Shown piece after piece: positions 1 to 11,115 of a stretch of 64,000 nucleotides of DNA. The position numbers and the translations under genes are program-made. Numbering within the stretch: position 1 is the first letter of the stretch; the number at the start of each line of letters is the position of its first letter. This stretch comes from Pyxicephalus adspersus (lineage: Eukaryota; Chordata; Amphibia; Anura; Pyxicephalidae): contig NC_092859.1 of the NCBI RefSeq assembly GCF_032062135.1, positions 127,620,376 to 127,684,375 on the forward strand, in the 5' to 3' direction. The notes under the pieces were generated by a model that did no database searches, was not told where the DNA came from, and worked only from the letters and a program-made list of their open reading frames with translations.

Positions 1-2958
1 GGAGGTTGAGCAGCATTTGACTTGCAGGTGACTTGATTTAGCTGATTCTGCATTCCAATAGATATTGAGGAGAAGTGAAGCAATTCTGAAGCAAACAATA
101 TAATCAGGTGTATCTAACCTAAATTTTATGTATGGCTGTAATTTATAAAACCCTGCTTGGTTGCATAGTCATAAGGTAAAAATACTATTCAGATTTGCTG
201 CTTCCCACCTCTAGCCTACTCAATGGACTACGAAAAAGCAATATGCCACTATTGAGGTATTGCCCCCAAAAATCCTTTCTAAGCAACATTGCTTTCTTAC
301 CCCAACACACGATGCATGTTTAAAGGATAAAATGTGAGGATCTTCATGCAGGATTCTTTCTTTATTGTGTGAACATTTAAAATGCTAACAGAGCTTAGAC
401 AGATCTCAAAATAATGGTAATAAATCCCATTTTAATTTCAGGCACATCATAACATAGCAGGAGTACAATAGGATTGTAAAGTGTGAGTTCTTTAGCAAAG
501 AAACTTTATTAGAATATTTGTGCACATAAAAAAAATGATTAGTTCTATGCATGAGATCCTATGAACATATATAGTAAACTAGATCATATGGCTGATTCAG
601 TGCTAAACCTCCTAAACTCAATTTAGTACTCTATGAATGAGATTTTCAAAATTACAATGCAATCATCCATCAGCAGCTCTGGTATTATTAATGATTACAA
701 GGTTGTCTTTAATAGACAAGGGCAAGTTCCTGTAGACTACAAACTAAAGTGGATGAAACAATAAGACCAACAAACAGTGCATGCAAAGTATACCTAGACA
801 AAGACTGGCAAATTGACCTGACAGGGTAGGAAATCTAAGCATGACTTTGGAAGCTGATGAATTAACATATTGGGTAAATTCAGTGGTAACAGTGCAGTAA
901 AGGATTTACCTTAACCCCAAAGATTTAAGGAGGAAATTTTTTTTGTCTCCTGGAGAGTGCAAACTATTCACTGATTGTGGACTTTTTATTAAATAGAAAC
1001 TCTAAAACAATAAGTGAAATTTACTGTAAATTGAAAGCAGTTTTATGAGCACACAGTTTCAGAAGATTTTGTATTAGAAATGGCCCTTGCTTCAACAGAA
1101 TCTGAAAGATTCTCAGAAACCTGTTTTTTTAGAGCTTGCTTGCATTCACAATAAAAAGTAACAAAATTGCTTCTAGTCTAGTATGCTGTTTTAGAACTCT
1201 GATATGTGGGAGGTAATAGCTTCAGCCAAGTCCAATCCTAGGTATCCCTTGATACTGCACCAATTACAGGGCAGATGTGTTGTTGACATTCACTATAGGA
1301 ACCATAAAAAGACTGACATGGATTAAGAGGTCAATTGGTGTTGAGGCTTTAAAAACAAACAAAAAAACTTCCATGCCTAACTATATCGAACTAAATAATT
1401 AGAGTTTTTATTTTTCAGTTAAACATTTGTTCTCAAAGACAAAACAAAGTAGGTGAGATACCTACCTAATACCTAATGGTATTTCACCATTGCATATATT
1501 GCAATGGTGAAATACCTGACTGCACCTACTGATAGAATGGAATAATCAATTATGCTGCTCATGTTCATTAATTGCTTTCCATTGTTCTAACTCAAGAACA
1601 GAACAGTAGCCACAGATGCCCCATGACTGCTAGAGGGATGAAGTAAACATTAAGGAAGGAAAGGCTAAATATGGAGGTTTGGGCCACTGGTTCAGTCACC
1701 TGGAATAACTGACACCTTTTCAGAAAATAAACCAGCAAGCCAAGTCAGCATTCCTAGGCACAAAAAATTGTATTTTCCAGAAAGACTACAAAATTGATTT
1801 ACAGCATGAGAGAACAGTAAGTCAAGACTTACAAAGAAAATAACCAACACCTGTGAAGAGTATTTTACAAAGCAGGTCATACTAAGAGAGTGCAGTGAAT
1901 CAGGGCTTCAGTGTTGACAAAAAGAATAAATACCTTGCCTTTACAATACAATGAAATGCAATAGCTCTACTAATGTAAAGAGAACATCAGGCCAGAAACA
2001 CTACAGATCCCCCTTTCCACAGTATATCAGCATGTAGAAATCTACACTATATATACCGGTACTTCTTTCCATGCTTTAAGAGAAAAGTGCTATGCTTGAA
2101 CTTGCCTTGTACCACCATGCACCACTAATACAATATATATATATATCATATATACACATAGTTAACTAGGTTTTTCAGAAGGGAGTCAGAAATAATAGCC
2201 CCTTGCCCAACCCATCTATTTGCTGGGGGCAAGAAGAATATAAAAATAACCATGTATTCATTTTTTACAATCGATACACTTTAAGATTGCTACAGGCTTG
2301 GGCATTTATAATAACAGAGCAGAACACATAAAATGATACTTTCCTTGAAGTTACACAACATTTTGTACAGCTGTAACCCTTATTTGCAGTCTGCAGTCAA
2401 ATTGGAAATGGTTAAAGTAACCACAGTACTCTTTTTAGTAAAATGGGAGACAGAGTTTTTAAATGTTTTATTATTTTTATAATAATGGTATTGAGGTTGT
2501 TGTGGGGTTATATTGTATTAGCAGGTTAATCATGGGTCATGATCCAAAGCGTTTGGGCCTGCTTCAGTCAAAACATTTTAGTCATAAAGTAGGGTAGGGT
2601 TTAGATCTTTTCTTAGGTTTCTTTAATTGGTATCCTTGTTTCCCTCTCTTTGTTTTTGACAGGTGTCAGAACAGGGAGTTGGAGTAGATTTTTGCAGATG
2701 TACATACCAGTTAATCTTGGCAGTGGTTACAACACAGTATGATTTCTGTGTGCTGCCAACATATACATCAGCATGTTTATCTGTAAAATATGTTAGCTAT
2801 AATAGTACATTCCAGTTCTTTCTGTACCACCAAGTTGCCCGAGGAAGCACAGCATATGCAGTAAGGACAGGGTCACCAGGGTCTTGTACATTTGAGTCTA
2901 AGCCATGATTAAAAGGTTTTTTTAGTTTTGTAAATAGAAAAACAAGCGTATTACTTAC
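1..2958. other. Intron downstream of the last UNC13C exon in view; no gene recognised
   Basis: This AT-rich sequence follows the last exon on the minus strand. I looked on the minus strand for the next expected UNC13 block (the conserved CILMNN stretch) and did not find it, so the intron continues past base 1. It has a short TA-rich simple repeat near 2132-2158 and ordinary homopolymer runs. Short open frames such as 1692-1880 show no family resemblance or splice context. Confidence 0.6.
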
Positions 2959-3036
2959 CACATTTTCTTTTCCACAATATGAGCTGAAATCATTGGATAT
3001 AATTGTAGCGTATTGAAGAAGCACTTTGTTGATGGT
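2959..3036 (-). CDS. UNC13C: UNC13C internal exon (sixth in view), MUN region, 26 codons
   Basis: Read on the minus strand this exon is phase 0 at both ends and encodes [20 protein letters not shown] followed by CGKENV. That is the helix after the RRFAK block of UNC13 proteins. The acceptor is TCATTTTAG before ACC (3037 upward) and the donor is GTAAGT (2958-2953). The SSYCGKENV ending fits the C paralogue better than the KEKEKV type of UNC13A. The reading frame continues into intron after the donor, so the longer open frame at 2797-3024 is an artefact of reading through it. Confidence 0.93.
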
Positions 3037-3374
3037 CTAAAATGAAAGGAAACATAATTACTATAAAAAAAACCAAAATGTACAATTTGGACTGTTATTT
3101 GCAATCTACCCACTAAACTCACAGTGTAACGGTACTTTTATTTGCACAAATAGGAACCTATTTAGGATTATGTAAGCTATTTTTGTTGGATGATACAATA
3201 AAAAGGCTAACTGTGAAAATGTTCTCTATTAATGTAAACCACACCTAGAGGTCATTCTAGAAATGAATCTGGCATTCCCTGAAACATTCTCAGGTGGAGA
3301 ATTTTCCAGATTCATCTGGATTTTGCAGTTCAGTTTTAGACACCTGTTCACTAAACGGATATTTTGCAAATGAA

Positions 3375-3541
3375 GAGATTGCAGAGAAGGGCAACTAAAC
3401 TATTGGAATGGAGGAGCTCAGCTATGAGGAGCGATTAGCAGAACTGAATCTATTCTCCCTTGAGAAGAGATGTATAAGGGGGGATATGATCACCCTATAT
3501 AAATGGTTCATATAGAAAACTCTCTTCCCGAATATTCAATT
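3375..3541 (+). mobile_element. L2/CR1-type LINE 3' end, left part
   Basis: The sequence reads like the C-terminal end of a CR1/L2 reverse transcriptase ORF: a QRRATK-like stretch, then [21 protein letters not shown] wording spread over shifted frames, then [15 protein letters not shown]. It is frameshifted. It breaks at 3541 where a MITE is inserted and resumes at 4077. Confidence 0.75.
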
Positions 3542-3543
3542 TA

Positions 3544-4074
3544 AAGCGTACCTAAACTCTAAATAAAGGGTAGACAACCCTTTTATGTAAAGTAAAATTC
3601 TGTTTGTTTTTTTAAGTGCAACACCCTTTTTTGTTAAAAAAAAAAAAAGGGTATAGCACCGCCTCCTAATTCTCGATCGCATAGGCGATCAAGAATAAAT
3701 GGGAGCGCAAAGCCTCCAGGGATACCTACGTAACCCATCCTGGGAGGCTCTTGGGTGCTCCTTTGGATGCTCGGGCATGCGCAGAAGGAGCCTTTTTGCG
3801 CAAAGATAAAAATTTGCCGATCTCATGCATATGCAATGTGATTTGCAATTTTTTTTTTTCATCGTACGTCACCCGATCTTGCGCCTGGGTCGGGTGACGT
3901 AGGATGAAGGACCCGGAGGAAGAGGAGAAGATGGCGCCCAGGGTGCTGGCTCCGGGACGAATGCTGGGAAAACACGGGACACGATGCAGGACACCCCCAG
4001 AGGGATCGGACTGCCCTGCGGGATTGAAGATAAGTGTATTTTTTTTTTAATCTATTTTGAGTTTAGATCCTCTT
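3544..4074. mobile_element. TA-flanked MITE (Tc1/mariner-like), copy 1, inserted in the LINE 3' end
   Basis: The left end AAGCGTACCTAAACTC and the reverse complement of the right end, AAGAGGATCTAAACTC, form an imperfect 16-bp terminal inverted repeat. TA dinucleotides flank it at 3542-3543 and 4075-4076, matching Tc1/mariner target preference. The 531-bp interior has no reading frame. It is GC-rich in the second half, with a perfect GTCACCCGA/TCGGGTGAC inverted pair near 3866-3898. Removing it restores a continuous LINE 3' end. A second copy lies at 34707-35267. Confidence 0.8.
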
Positions 4075-4076
4075 TA

Positions 4077-4480
4077 AAGTCATAACAACGGATAGGAGGG
4101 CACTCTATGTGTCTGCAGGAAATGAAGTTCAATCTCCGCATAAGAAAGGGATTCTTCACTGTAAGGTCTCTGAAAATGTTGAAAAGACTCCGGGAGTAGT
4201 ATCAGAGCTGGATTATTTTCTAGAAGCACAGAATATAACTGGGTATTAAAGTTGTAAAGTAAAGACTTAAGAGACTGTTGATCCAGGGAGCATCCAATTG
4301 CCCTACAGGATCAGGAAATAATATTTTCCCCTGTTGGAGTAAATTGAACCAGGGTTTTTTGCCTTCTCCTGGATCAGCTATGTCTATAGGGGTTTTATCT
4401 GGCAAATGTTTATTCCCTTAGAGGTTAAACTTGATGGATTTATGTCTTTTTTCAACCTATGTAGCTATGTGTTTCAATGG
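4077..4480 (+). mobile_element. L2/CR1-type LINE 3' end, right part
   Basis: This continues the LINE after the MITE with the usual CR1/L2 ending: GTCATAACAACGGATAGGAG, a GGATTCTTCACTGTAAGG-type stretch, a CTGGATCAGCTATGTCTATA stretch, and the terminal GATGGATTTATGTCTTTTTT followed by CAACCTATGTAGCTATGT. There is no intact reading frame. It is a 5'-truncated copy, the common fate of LINE insertions. Confidence 0.8.
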
Positions 4481-4781
4481 TAGCAATTGATTCTCCATTA
4501 GGGAACCGGGGCATTCTCCCTCAAACCATGCATTACTTATAATCTATAAAATGAACACATATAACGGGAGTATCCATTTCCAAAAAATTAAAACTTAATT
4601 TTTCCTTGTAGGTGTGATTTGGACAAACGACTTAAAAAGGCAATAAAGGGAGGGAGTAAAAGGAGCTTTTAACCATGATTGTTAACACTGCTCCAAAGAC
4701 AAAAACAACACTCTGTTTATAGAGCATTAACCACCTGAGCGATAAGCCCGACCTTGGTACGGGCTTCAAAAAATTACAATT

Positions 4782-4845
4782 ATCGATAAACCCGAACTTT
4801 TCTCACTGTATGAAAATACAGTGAGAAAAGTTCGGGTTTATCGAT
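4782..4845. repeat. Perfect 29-bp inverted repeat with 6-nt loop
   Basis: Bases 4782-4810 are exactly complementary to 4817-4845, with TGAAAA (4811-4816) as the loop. The arm begins ATCGATAAACCCGAAC and ends CTCACTGTA. It sits 50 bp inside the left end of the TTAA MITE. It could fold as RNA or extrude as a DNA cruciform. Confidence 0.95.
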
Positions 4846-5109
4846 CACTTACCTGGTCCCGCTGCGATCATCCATCGTCGTGTTCCAGCGTCGTCCTCCA
4901 GCATCGGGTGTCCTCTCCGGGAAGAAGAAGCCGGCCGGCTTCTTCTCCCTCCGTGCGTGTACGTCGGCGCGTACGATGACGTCGGCGCGTGTGCGGGAAA
5001 TTCAAACTGAAAGTCATTCAAACACATTTTGTATTGGATTGAATACAAACTCCTGTATCCAATCCAATACAAAATAATTCAAAATAAATACAAAGTATGT
5101 AATTGGTAA

Positions 5110-5183
5110 ATTCAAACTCTCATTTTGTATTGGATTGGATACAGGAGTTTGTATTCAATCCAATACAAAATGAGAGTTTGAAT
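5110..5183. repeat. Perfect 28-bp inverted repeat with 18-nt spacer, within a wider repeat cluster
   Basis: Bases 5110-5137 (ATTCAAACTCTCATTTTG...) are exactly complementary to 5156-5183. Variants of the same unit, TTTGTATTGGATTG and its complement CAATCCAATACAAA, recur from 5028 to 5237, so the whole stretch is a cluster of direct and inverted copies inside the MITE. Confidence 0.93.
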
Positions 5184-5593
5184 TTTGTTCTCATTTTGTT
5201 TGAATACAAAGTCCTGCATCCAATCCAATACAAAATAATAGAAAATATATTTATGTGGTTTTGTCTATAGGTATGTGATGGACACTAGGAAGGTGTTTTA
5301 GAAAAATATATTACTATACAGGATACCGAATTATCGTATTTTCAGTATTTTTCATTTATTTATGTATTCTTGTTTAAGCTGATTTTTGTGTCTTTTTATT
5401 TAATTTTATTAAAAGTATTTTTTTTTTTACATGATTGTGTGTTTCAAACATTTTTTATATTCATGATATCTACTAGAACCCTTGTTCGGACATATTTCTG
5501 TAAGTTACAGGTCTACAATTTAAAAAAAAAAATTTCATGAAAAACTAACGCTTTTGGAACAGAAATCTAGACCTCAGTGTAACGCCCAGGTGG

Positions 5594-6884
5594 TTAAAGT
5601 ATCTAAAAGTACACACTGCATTATTTCTTGGTGATGGTAAAGAAACTGGAATTACATTCATATCTCTCTTAAGGCAGATTTAGGTTGTTCTATGAAAAGT
5701 GTGAGTCAGATTAGGTACTACCATAGGGAAAATTAACTCAAAGCTGAACCCCATACAGGAATAAAACAAATACATTAATGAGGCTCTATATAAATTACTA
5801 AATCATTAATTGTTCATTTTTTTTAACTGCATAACTTTCTGGTCCATCAAAGCAAATATCAGCTGAAAAAAATTCAGGTACATTAAGGTTGCATTCACAC
5901 TGCATTACATTAGAGTAATGTGCGTAACATTCAATGAAATTTTCAAATTATCCTGTTGTGCATTAATCTACATTGTACAGCACTGCCAGTGCCTTGCATT
6001 TAGGTGCAAAAAAAAAACTAAATATAGTTCATGCATGTTTATTTATGTGCTGATGTGCAGTATGCAACATAATCGTAAAAATTGGCTACCCTATTTCACT
6101 GTGTAACAGTGCTATCATGGCCACATAGCTCTACTGAGCCTAAAGCAAATATGAAATGTTGTTTCTATAGAAAGACTCAACAGCCTGATCACAAAATCAC
6201 CTCCCCTGCCACTATGCTGATGAGTGGGAGCGTCAAGTTTTGGCTGGATGTTGAGTTCAGGGAGTGTGTCAGACTCTTGCAAAAAGATCACTGTTTCCAT
6301 GCATAGAGCATGGGTCCCATTCTGAAGCTGTTCTGCTTGCACCTGTAGTCTTATAGAGAATGAACTGTAAGATTTTGAACACTTTTTGAAATGTATTCAG
6401 CTAATTTTAAAAAAATGTAGTCGTGCTCTAAATATATTTTGTCATTAGAAATAGTGTGTGCACATTTGACATGGTATGTCAAAGTATGTCTTCTCTTTTC
6501 TCTCTGTGCACATCCCCCCCCCCCGGTCCTCAGAGAAATTTCCTTCCGTGAAACCGGTCCCTGGGGCCAAAAAGGACCGCTGGTCTAAAGCACAGCTCAA
6601 AGATGGGGAAATTGTAGCAGCACGAGGAGCCACACAGGTGTTCTGCAATACAAGAACAATGCTGATAGGTGACAAAGAAATAAGCTCAAGACTGTACTGT
6701 GTGGTGAGCTTTTTGTATGGATTTTAACTTTAACATCAGAACATTATACAGTATGATAACAATTTTATGCATTTGGTGTATTTAGGTACATATAGAAAAT
6801 CAAAGTGTAATTACTTTCTTCTGAAAACCTCAAATGTATAAACAGACTTTGGAATTCTAATGTACTAACATAAATTTATGTATA
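5594..6884. other. Intron sequence; no gene recognised
   Basis: There is ordinary AT-rich intron between two mobile elements. It includes an 11-C run at 6514-6524. Short open frames on both strands (for example 6082-6306 and 6476-6727) overlap one another, lack splice context and resemble no protein family I know. Confidence 0.55.
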
Positions 6885-8532
6885 CACTCACTGGGTACTT
6901 TATTAGGTACACATTAATGGTAACAGACTAGACCCCCTTTTTTCCTTTAGAACTATCATAATTCGTTGTGACAAAGATTTACCAAGATGCTAGAAACATT
7001 CCTCAGGGATTTTGGTCAATAGAGACATAACAGCCTCAGTTGCTGCAGATTTGTCTGTTTTGTCAGTTGTCACTATTAGATTCAAATCTTGTGACTTTGG
7101 ATGGCAATTACGTACAGTGAACTCATTGAATTATTCAAAAAACTAGTTTGAGATGGTTTGAGCTTTGTGACATGGCACGTGTTCCTGGTGAAAATAGTTA
7201 TCGTAAGATGGGTACACTGAGGTCATAATGGGATAGACAAGGTCAGCAATACTAGATGGCCCAGAGCAAAAAAAAAAAAAANNNNNNNNNNNNNNNNNNN
7301 NNNNNNNNNNNNNNNNNNNNNNNNNNNNNNNNNNNNNNNNNNNNNNNNNNNNNNNNNNNNNNNNNNNNNNNNNNNNNNNNNNNNNNNNNNNNNNNNNNNN
7401 NNNNNNNNNNNNNNNNNNNNNNNNNNNNNNNNNNNNNNNNNNNNNNNNNNNNNNNNNNNNNNNNNNNNNNNNNNNNNNNNNNNNNNNNNNNNNNNNNNNN
7501 NNNNNNNNNNNNNNNNNNNNNNNNNNNNNNNNNNNNNNNNNNNNNNNNNNNNNNNNNNNNNNNNNNNNNNNNNNNNNNNNNNNNNNNNNNNNNNNNNNNN
7601 NNNNNNNNNNNNNNNNNNNNNNNNNNNNNNNNNNNNNNNNNNNNNNNNNNNNNNNNNNNNNNNNNNNNNNNNNNNNNNNNNNNNNNNNNNNNNNNNNNNN
7701 NNNNNNNNNNNNNNNNNNNNNNNNNNNNNNNNNNNNNNNNNNNNNNNNNNNNNNNNNNNNNNNNNNNNNNNNNNNNNNNNNNNNNNNNNNNNNNNNNNNN
7801 NNNNNNNNNNNNNNNNNNNNNNNNNNNNNNNNNNNNNNNNNNNNNNNNNNNNNNNNNNNNNNNNNNNNNNNNNNNNNNNNNNNNNNNNNNNNNNNNNNNN
7901 NNNNNNNNNNNNNNNNNNNNNNNNNNNNNNNNNNNNNNNNNNNNNNNNNNNNNNNNNNNNNNNNNNNNNNNNNNNNNNNNNNNNNNNNNNNNNNNNNNNN
8001 NNNNNNNNNNNNNNNNNNNNNNNNNNNNNNNNNNNTCCACACCACCACCCCTGATGTAAGGCAGGAAATACTAATGCTTTCATGTTGCTGATGCCAAATT
8101 CTGAGCCTACCATCTCAATGTTGCAGCAGAAATTTAGACTCATCAAACCAGCTGCTTCAAGGTTCGATGTGACATGCTCTTCTGCATACCTGCATATGTG
8201 TGTTTTTTTTAGTTACTGTTGACTTTTTATCAGCTCAAACCAATCTGTCTACTCTTCTCTGACCTTTGGCATCAACAAGGCATTTTTGCCTTTATTTTGT
8301 ATTTTTTGGACCTCTCTGTAAATCCCAGGGGTGGATGTGTGTGAAAATTCCAGCAGATCTGCAGTTTCTGAAATTTTCAAACCAGCTCTCCTGGCACCAA
8401 AACCACGCACATTTACTGTCACTTGAAGTACTTTTTTTTCCCTTTTCTGATGGTTGGTTTGAACTTCAACGGGTCATCTTGACACTGTCTACATAAATAG
8501 ATAGATTTAGTTGCTCTTATGTGATTGACTGA
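6885..8532 (-). mobile_element. Degenerate Tc1/mariner-like DNA transposon, minus-strand transposase, with an assembly gap
   Basis: The left end CACTCACTGGGTACTTTATT resembles the terminal repeat of a common fish/frog Tc1-like family and is preceded by TA. On the minus strand the DDE transposase is recognisable: a DEsrF-like block and NMKALVFPALHQGWW near 8140-8040, and VYPSYDNYFHQEHVPCHKA near 7215-7150, where the second catalytic Asp (normally FQQDNAP) reads QEHVP. Its N-terminal helix-turn-helix part is in 8150-8500. The frame is broken and the right terminal repeat is not visible. Gap 7282-8035 removes the core. It is dead. Confidence 0.85.
7282..8035. other. Assembly gap (754 N)
   Basis: A run of unknown bases follows a poly-A tract inside the Tc1-like element. 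Open frames drawn through it have no meaning. Confidence 0.99.
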
Positions 8533-8831
8533 TATTTATATATATTATACATTTATCTAGTTTTCAAATTCAGAATTCAGCCCACATTTCTATCTGTTGG
8601 ATATTGTAGATTCATGTACTTTTATGCTCTTTCCAGAGTAACAAAAACACAGGCATTTCTATACATACTAAACATCCAGTTACATGCACATATTGTAAGA
8701 CTAATCATCTAAACTATATAGTGGGTTAAGTGTTTGAATACATTTATTCCCCCTGTAAATACACACACACATACACTGTGCTATAATGAATGCACATACA
8801 CATACACATGAAGCAGCAAACTGAAATTTAC

Positions 8832-8975
8832 CTTTGCAAATCTCCTCATTAAATGAGAGAGCGCTTCCGGATTTGGGCACTCTAATTTCTTGATAATCTC
8901 AAAGCTCTGATTTAATTGTGTGAAGACATCAACCACTGAGCATGAAAACAAAGCATGTTCTGATGTTGCCTGGAA
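8832..8975 (-). CDS. UNC13C: UNC13C internal exon (fifth in view), MHD region, 48 codons
   Basis: On the minus strand this 144-nt exon is phase 0 at both ends. It encodes [20 protein letters not shown], then [20 protein letters not shown], then HLMRRFAK. The acceptor is TTTCTTAG before TTC and the donor is GTAAAT (8831-8826). [24 protein letters not shown] is one of the most conserved stretches of the family. [10 protein letters not shown] is the paralogue-type wording that points to UNC13C; UNC13A and UNC13B have a PDP variant followed by HYM. The previous exon ends KKDG, so the junction reads KKDG-FQATSEH as expected. Confidence 0.95.
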
Positions 8976-9490
8976 CTAAGAAAGACAAGACATGAATGTG
9001 AAACACTGTAGACTAGTAACCTGTCTGCTTTCATTTGAATTACAGATTTAGAGAACAATATATGTCCTTAAAAACAAGTATTTCTGAAAAATATAAGGAA
9101 TAAAATAATAAATTGGAACTTAACTCAAAAAGATTTGTAATATCTCAAAATGTTAGTTTTACCTAACCAGTATCAGTCACGGATGGCTGTACATTGCAGT
9201 GCACAGTTGTAAACCCACAGAAACCACATTTAGTATGATAGCCACTTTATAGTACGTAGCCTTATTTATCGCTTAACTCCTGGCCTAACTAACAGGCAGC
9301 CCAACAGCCAACTGAAGGAGCACACCCGGCAGACTGACAAAATTTGCCACAATGCTGCTGCAAAGTGGGATGAAAATAAAAAAAATATTTTGAGTTTACA
9401 AACACAAAGATTTTTTTATGAACTTGCTAACAAAGGTGTATGCGCCTCTACTAATAAATCTAATGCGACATGTAATTACATTCAACTTAC

Positions 9491-9587
9491 TCCATCTTTT
9501 TTATCTCTTCCAAGGGCTCCATGAAGAAATTCCATTGATACATCTTCATTTTCATCCAGCCACTGAATAACAAAAGGCTCAAACCAT
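9491..9587 (-). CDS. UNC13C: UNC13C internal exon (fourth in view), 32 codons plus one split base
   Basis: The minus-strand exon starts with one base that completes a split codon, then encodes [20 protein letters not shown] followed by [12 protein letters not shown]. The acceptor is TGTTTTAG and the donor GTAAGT (9490-9485). [17 protein letters not shown] is diagnostic of Munc13 proteins, in the helical rod of the MUN domain. The intron to the next exon is only 515 bp, the shortest here. Confidence 0.95.
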
Positions 9588-9816
9588 CTAAAACATTGAA
9601 AATGTTCTGAATAAGATACAATCACTGCCCCTTCATACAAGCTTTCCAAGTATCACACACATAGGTAGGATTAGGTTCTTTTTAGAAGGTAGAGAAAAAG
9701 TGATATTCCCAGACAAATGAATAAGCACTGGGGTAATATTTATCTTTATTTAAAATTCTAATCTATGCTAATAGTTGAAATTACATTTTATTGGTTGCTT
9801 TTGGCACTGTCTATAC

Positions 9817-10084
9817 CAGACTTTCAACATTTTTAACATGGGGAATTCATGAAGTTCATTTCAGGTCTTAGGGAACCCCTGGTAAAATTGTACATTAGTG
9901 TGGTGGTTAGTAGGAAGAATGCCGTTTATCTAGTTGGACATTAGGAATAATGGAACCCTTACACATAATCAAAAAGATCACTGGTGTTAAACTGAGTGAG
10001 ACAAATCGCTCATTGCTGAAGGAACACCTAACAACTTCTACAGGAACCCTAGGGTTCAACAGAACCCTGTTTGCGAAAAATCTG
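9817..10084. mobile_element. Small non-autonomous hAT-like element (MITE), 268 bp
   Basis: The element begins CAGACTTTCAAC and ends with a stretch whose complement is CAGATTTTTCGC. Both ends therefore carry the CAG...CTG termini usual for hAT elements. The 7-mer TCTATAC lies directly outside both ends (9810-9816 and 10085-10091), consistent with a target duplication of 7-8 bp. The interior has GGGAACCCCTGG-like and GGAACCCTAGGG-like motifs and no reading frame. Confidence 0.7.
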
Positions 10085-10988
10085 TCTATACAATGCAAAA
10101 TATTACCAAAATATGGTAATTAGATGAACCTCATGCCAAATGCTATCTCCTAAGTAGTGTAGCATCGTTGGTACTTCCCTGCAACATATGTGTTTGGAAC
10201 AAAAAAAAAGCAGCTTAGAGGTCTGTCACCAAGTTTATTGACAATTTAATACCAGCCACCCATGGACATCTGTAATGAGCATGCTTTGAATGGTTATCAT
10301 GCAGCCACATCTCTTAAGGATTATATTATTTTATAGTAGTCTCCCCCTTTATAGAAATGAGAGAACAAAGTCTTGTCATGTTAAAAGTCTATATCCTTAA
10401 ACTGTTAAAAAAAAACACCTGATGGAACTGAAAATGAAGGTGTTGCAGTCAATCTGGTTATTGACATCTCCTAACTTGTTATGGGCAATACCTTCAGATC
10501 CCCATCTATTGCTTACAAAATAGATATCTTGGTTATTATCTTCAAGAAAGAGTGGCCATTCCAAAAGACTAACCGCAAATCGACAGTAACCCCTAGCACC
10601 TAATGAAATACTATGTTCCATTAGTCTGTCTATACTAAATCGAAGGAAACTAATTAGTTGAATAGGAAATTGGCAGAAAGATACAACTAAACATCAGAAT
10701 GAAACAAAGGTCAAAGCTTATGCAGCTAACTTGGAAGAAAACAAGTGTAAAACAAAGCACAGTGAACTATCCTAGCCTGAGCAAACACTATTAGCTCACC
10801 TCCCTGTATTTAGATAGAATAAAATCTCTGATACTAAGACGGCTGCTCAGACAGCACCGGAGCAGTTTTTGTAGTCCTAACCCACTAATCCCAATTAGAA
10901 ATGAACAGCTATAATTTATATCCTCTTATCCCTTTATCTGTCTCCATCTGAATTAATTTCATTTAGAAAAGAGAGAAATCAGACTCAC

Positions 10989-11115
10989 AGTGAATATTCC
11001 GGGACGGTATCCTTGAATGCAGGAAGTTCTCGCACATATTCATTATAAAACCATTTTACTTTGAAGTGCAAATTCATATAATCTGTACTCTTGCATAGAC
11101 GGTGCTTTTCATGTT
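10989..11115 (-). CDS. UNC13C: UNC13C internal exon (third in view), start of MHD1, 41 codons plus split bases
   Basis: The exon completes a split Glu codon, then encodes [20 protein letters not shown] followed by [20 protein letters not shown] and S, ending with two bases of the next codon. The acceptor is TTCTATTACAG and the donor GTGAGT (10988-10983). MNLHFKVKW is a hallmark of the Munc13 homology domain. By spacing, Asn (11074-11072) and Phe (11065-11063) of NLHF probably correspond to the Asn-Phe pair of Munc13-1 implicated in syntaxin opening. That correspondence is from memory and should be aligned. The longer open frame to 11221 is read-through into intron. Confidence 0.95.

Larger units (their letters stand above)
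4731..5593. mobile_element. TTAA-flanked MITE (piggyBac-like), CCACCTGRGCG family
   Basis: Terminal inverted repeats CCACCTGAGCG (left) and CCACCTGGGCG (reverse complement of right end) are each bordered by TTAA (4727-4730 and 5594-5597), the piggyBac target duplication. The 863-bp element has no transposase. It contains a perfect 29-bp hairpin (4782-4845) and a perfect 28-bp inverted repeat (5110-5183), and a GC-rich CpG-containing segment near 4860-5000 unlike the flanks. piggyBac assignment rests on TTAA and end structure only. Confidence 0.78.

Noticed and set aside
7143..8146. Long open frames of 260-307 codons on both strands
   Set aside because: Almost entirely runs of N. Only the flanks are meaningful, and they belong to the Tc1-like transposase.
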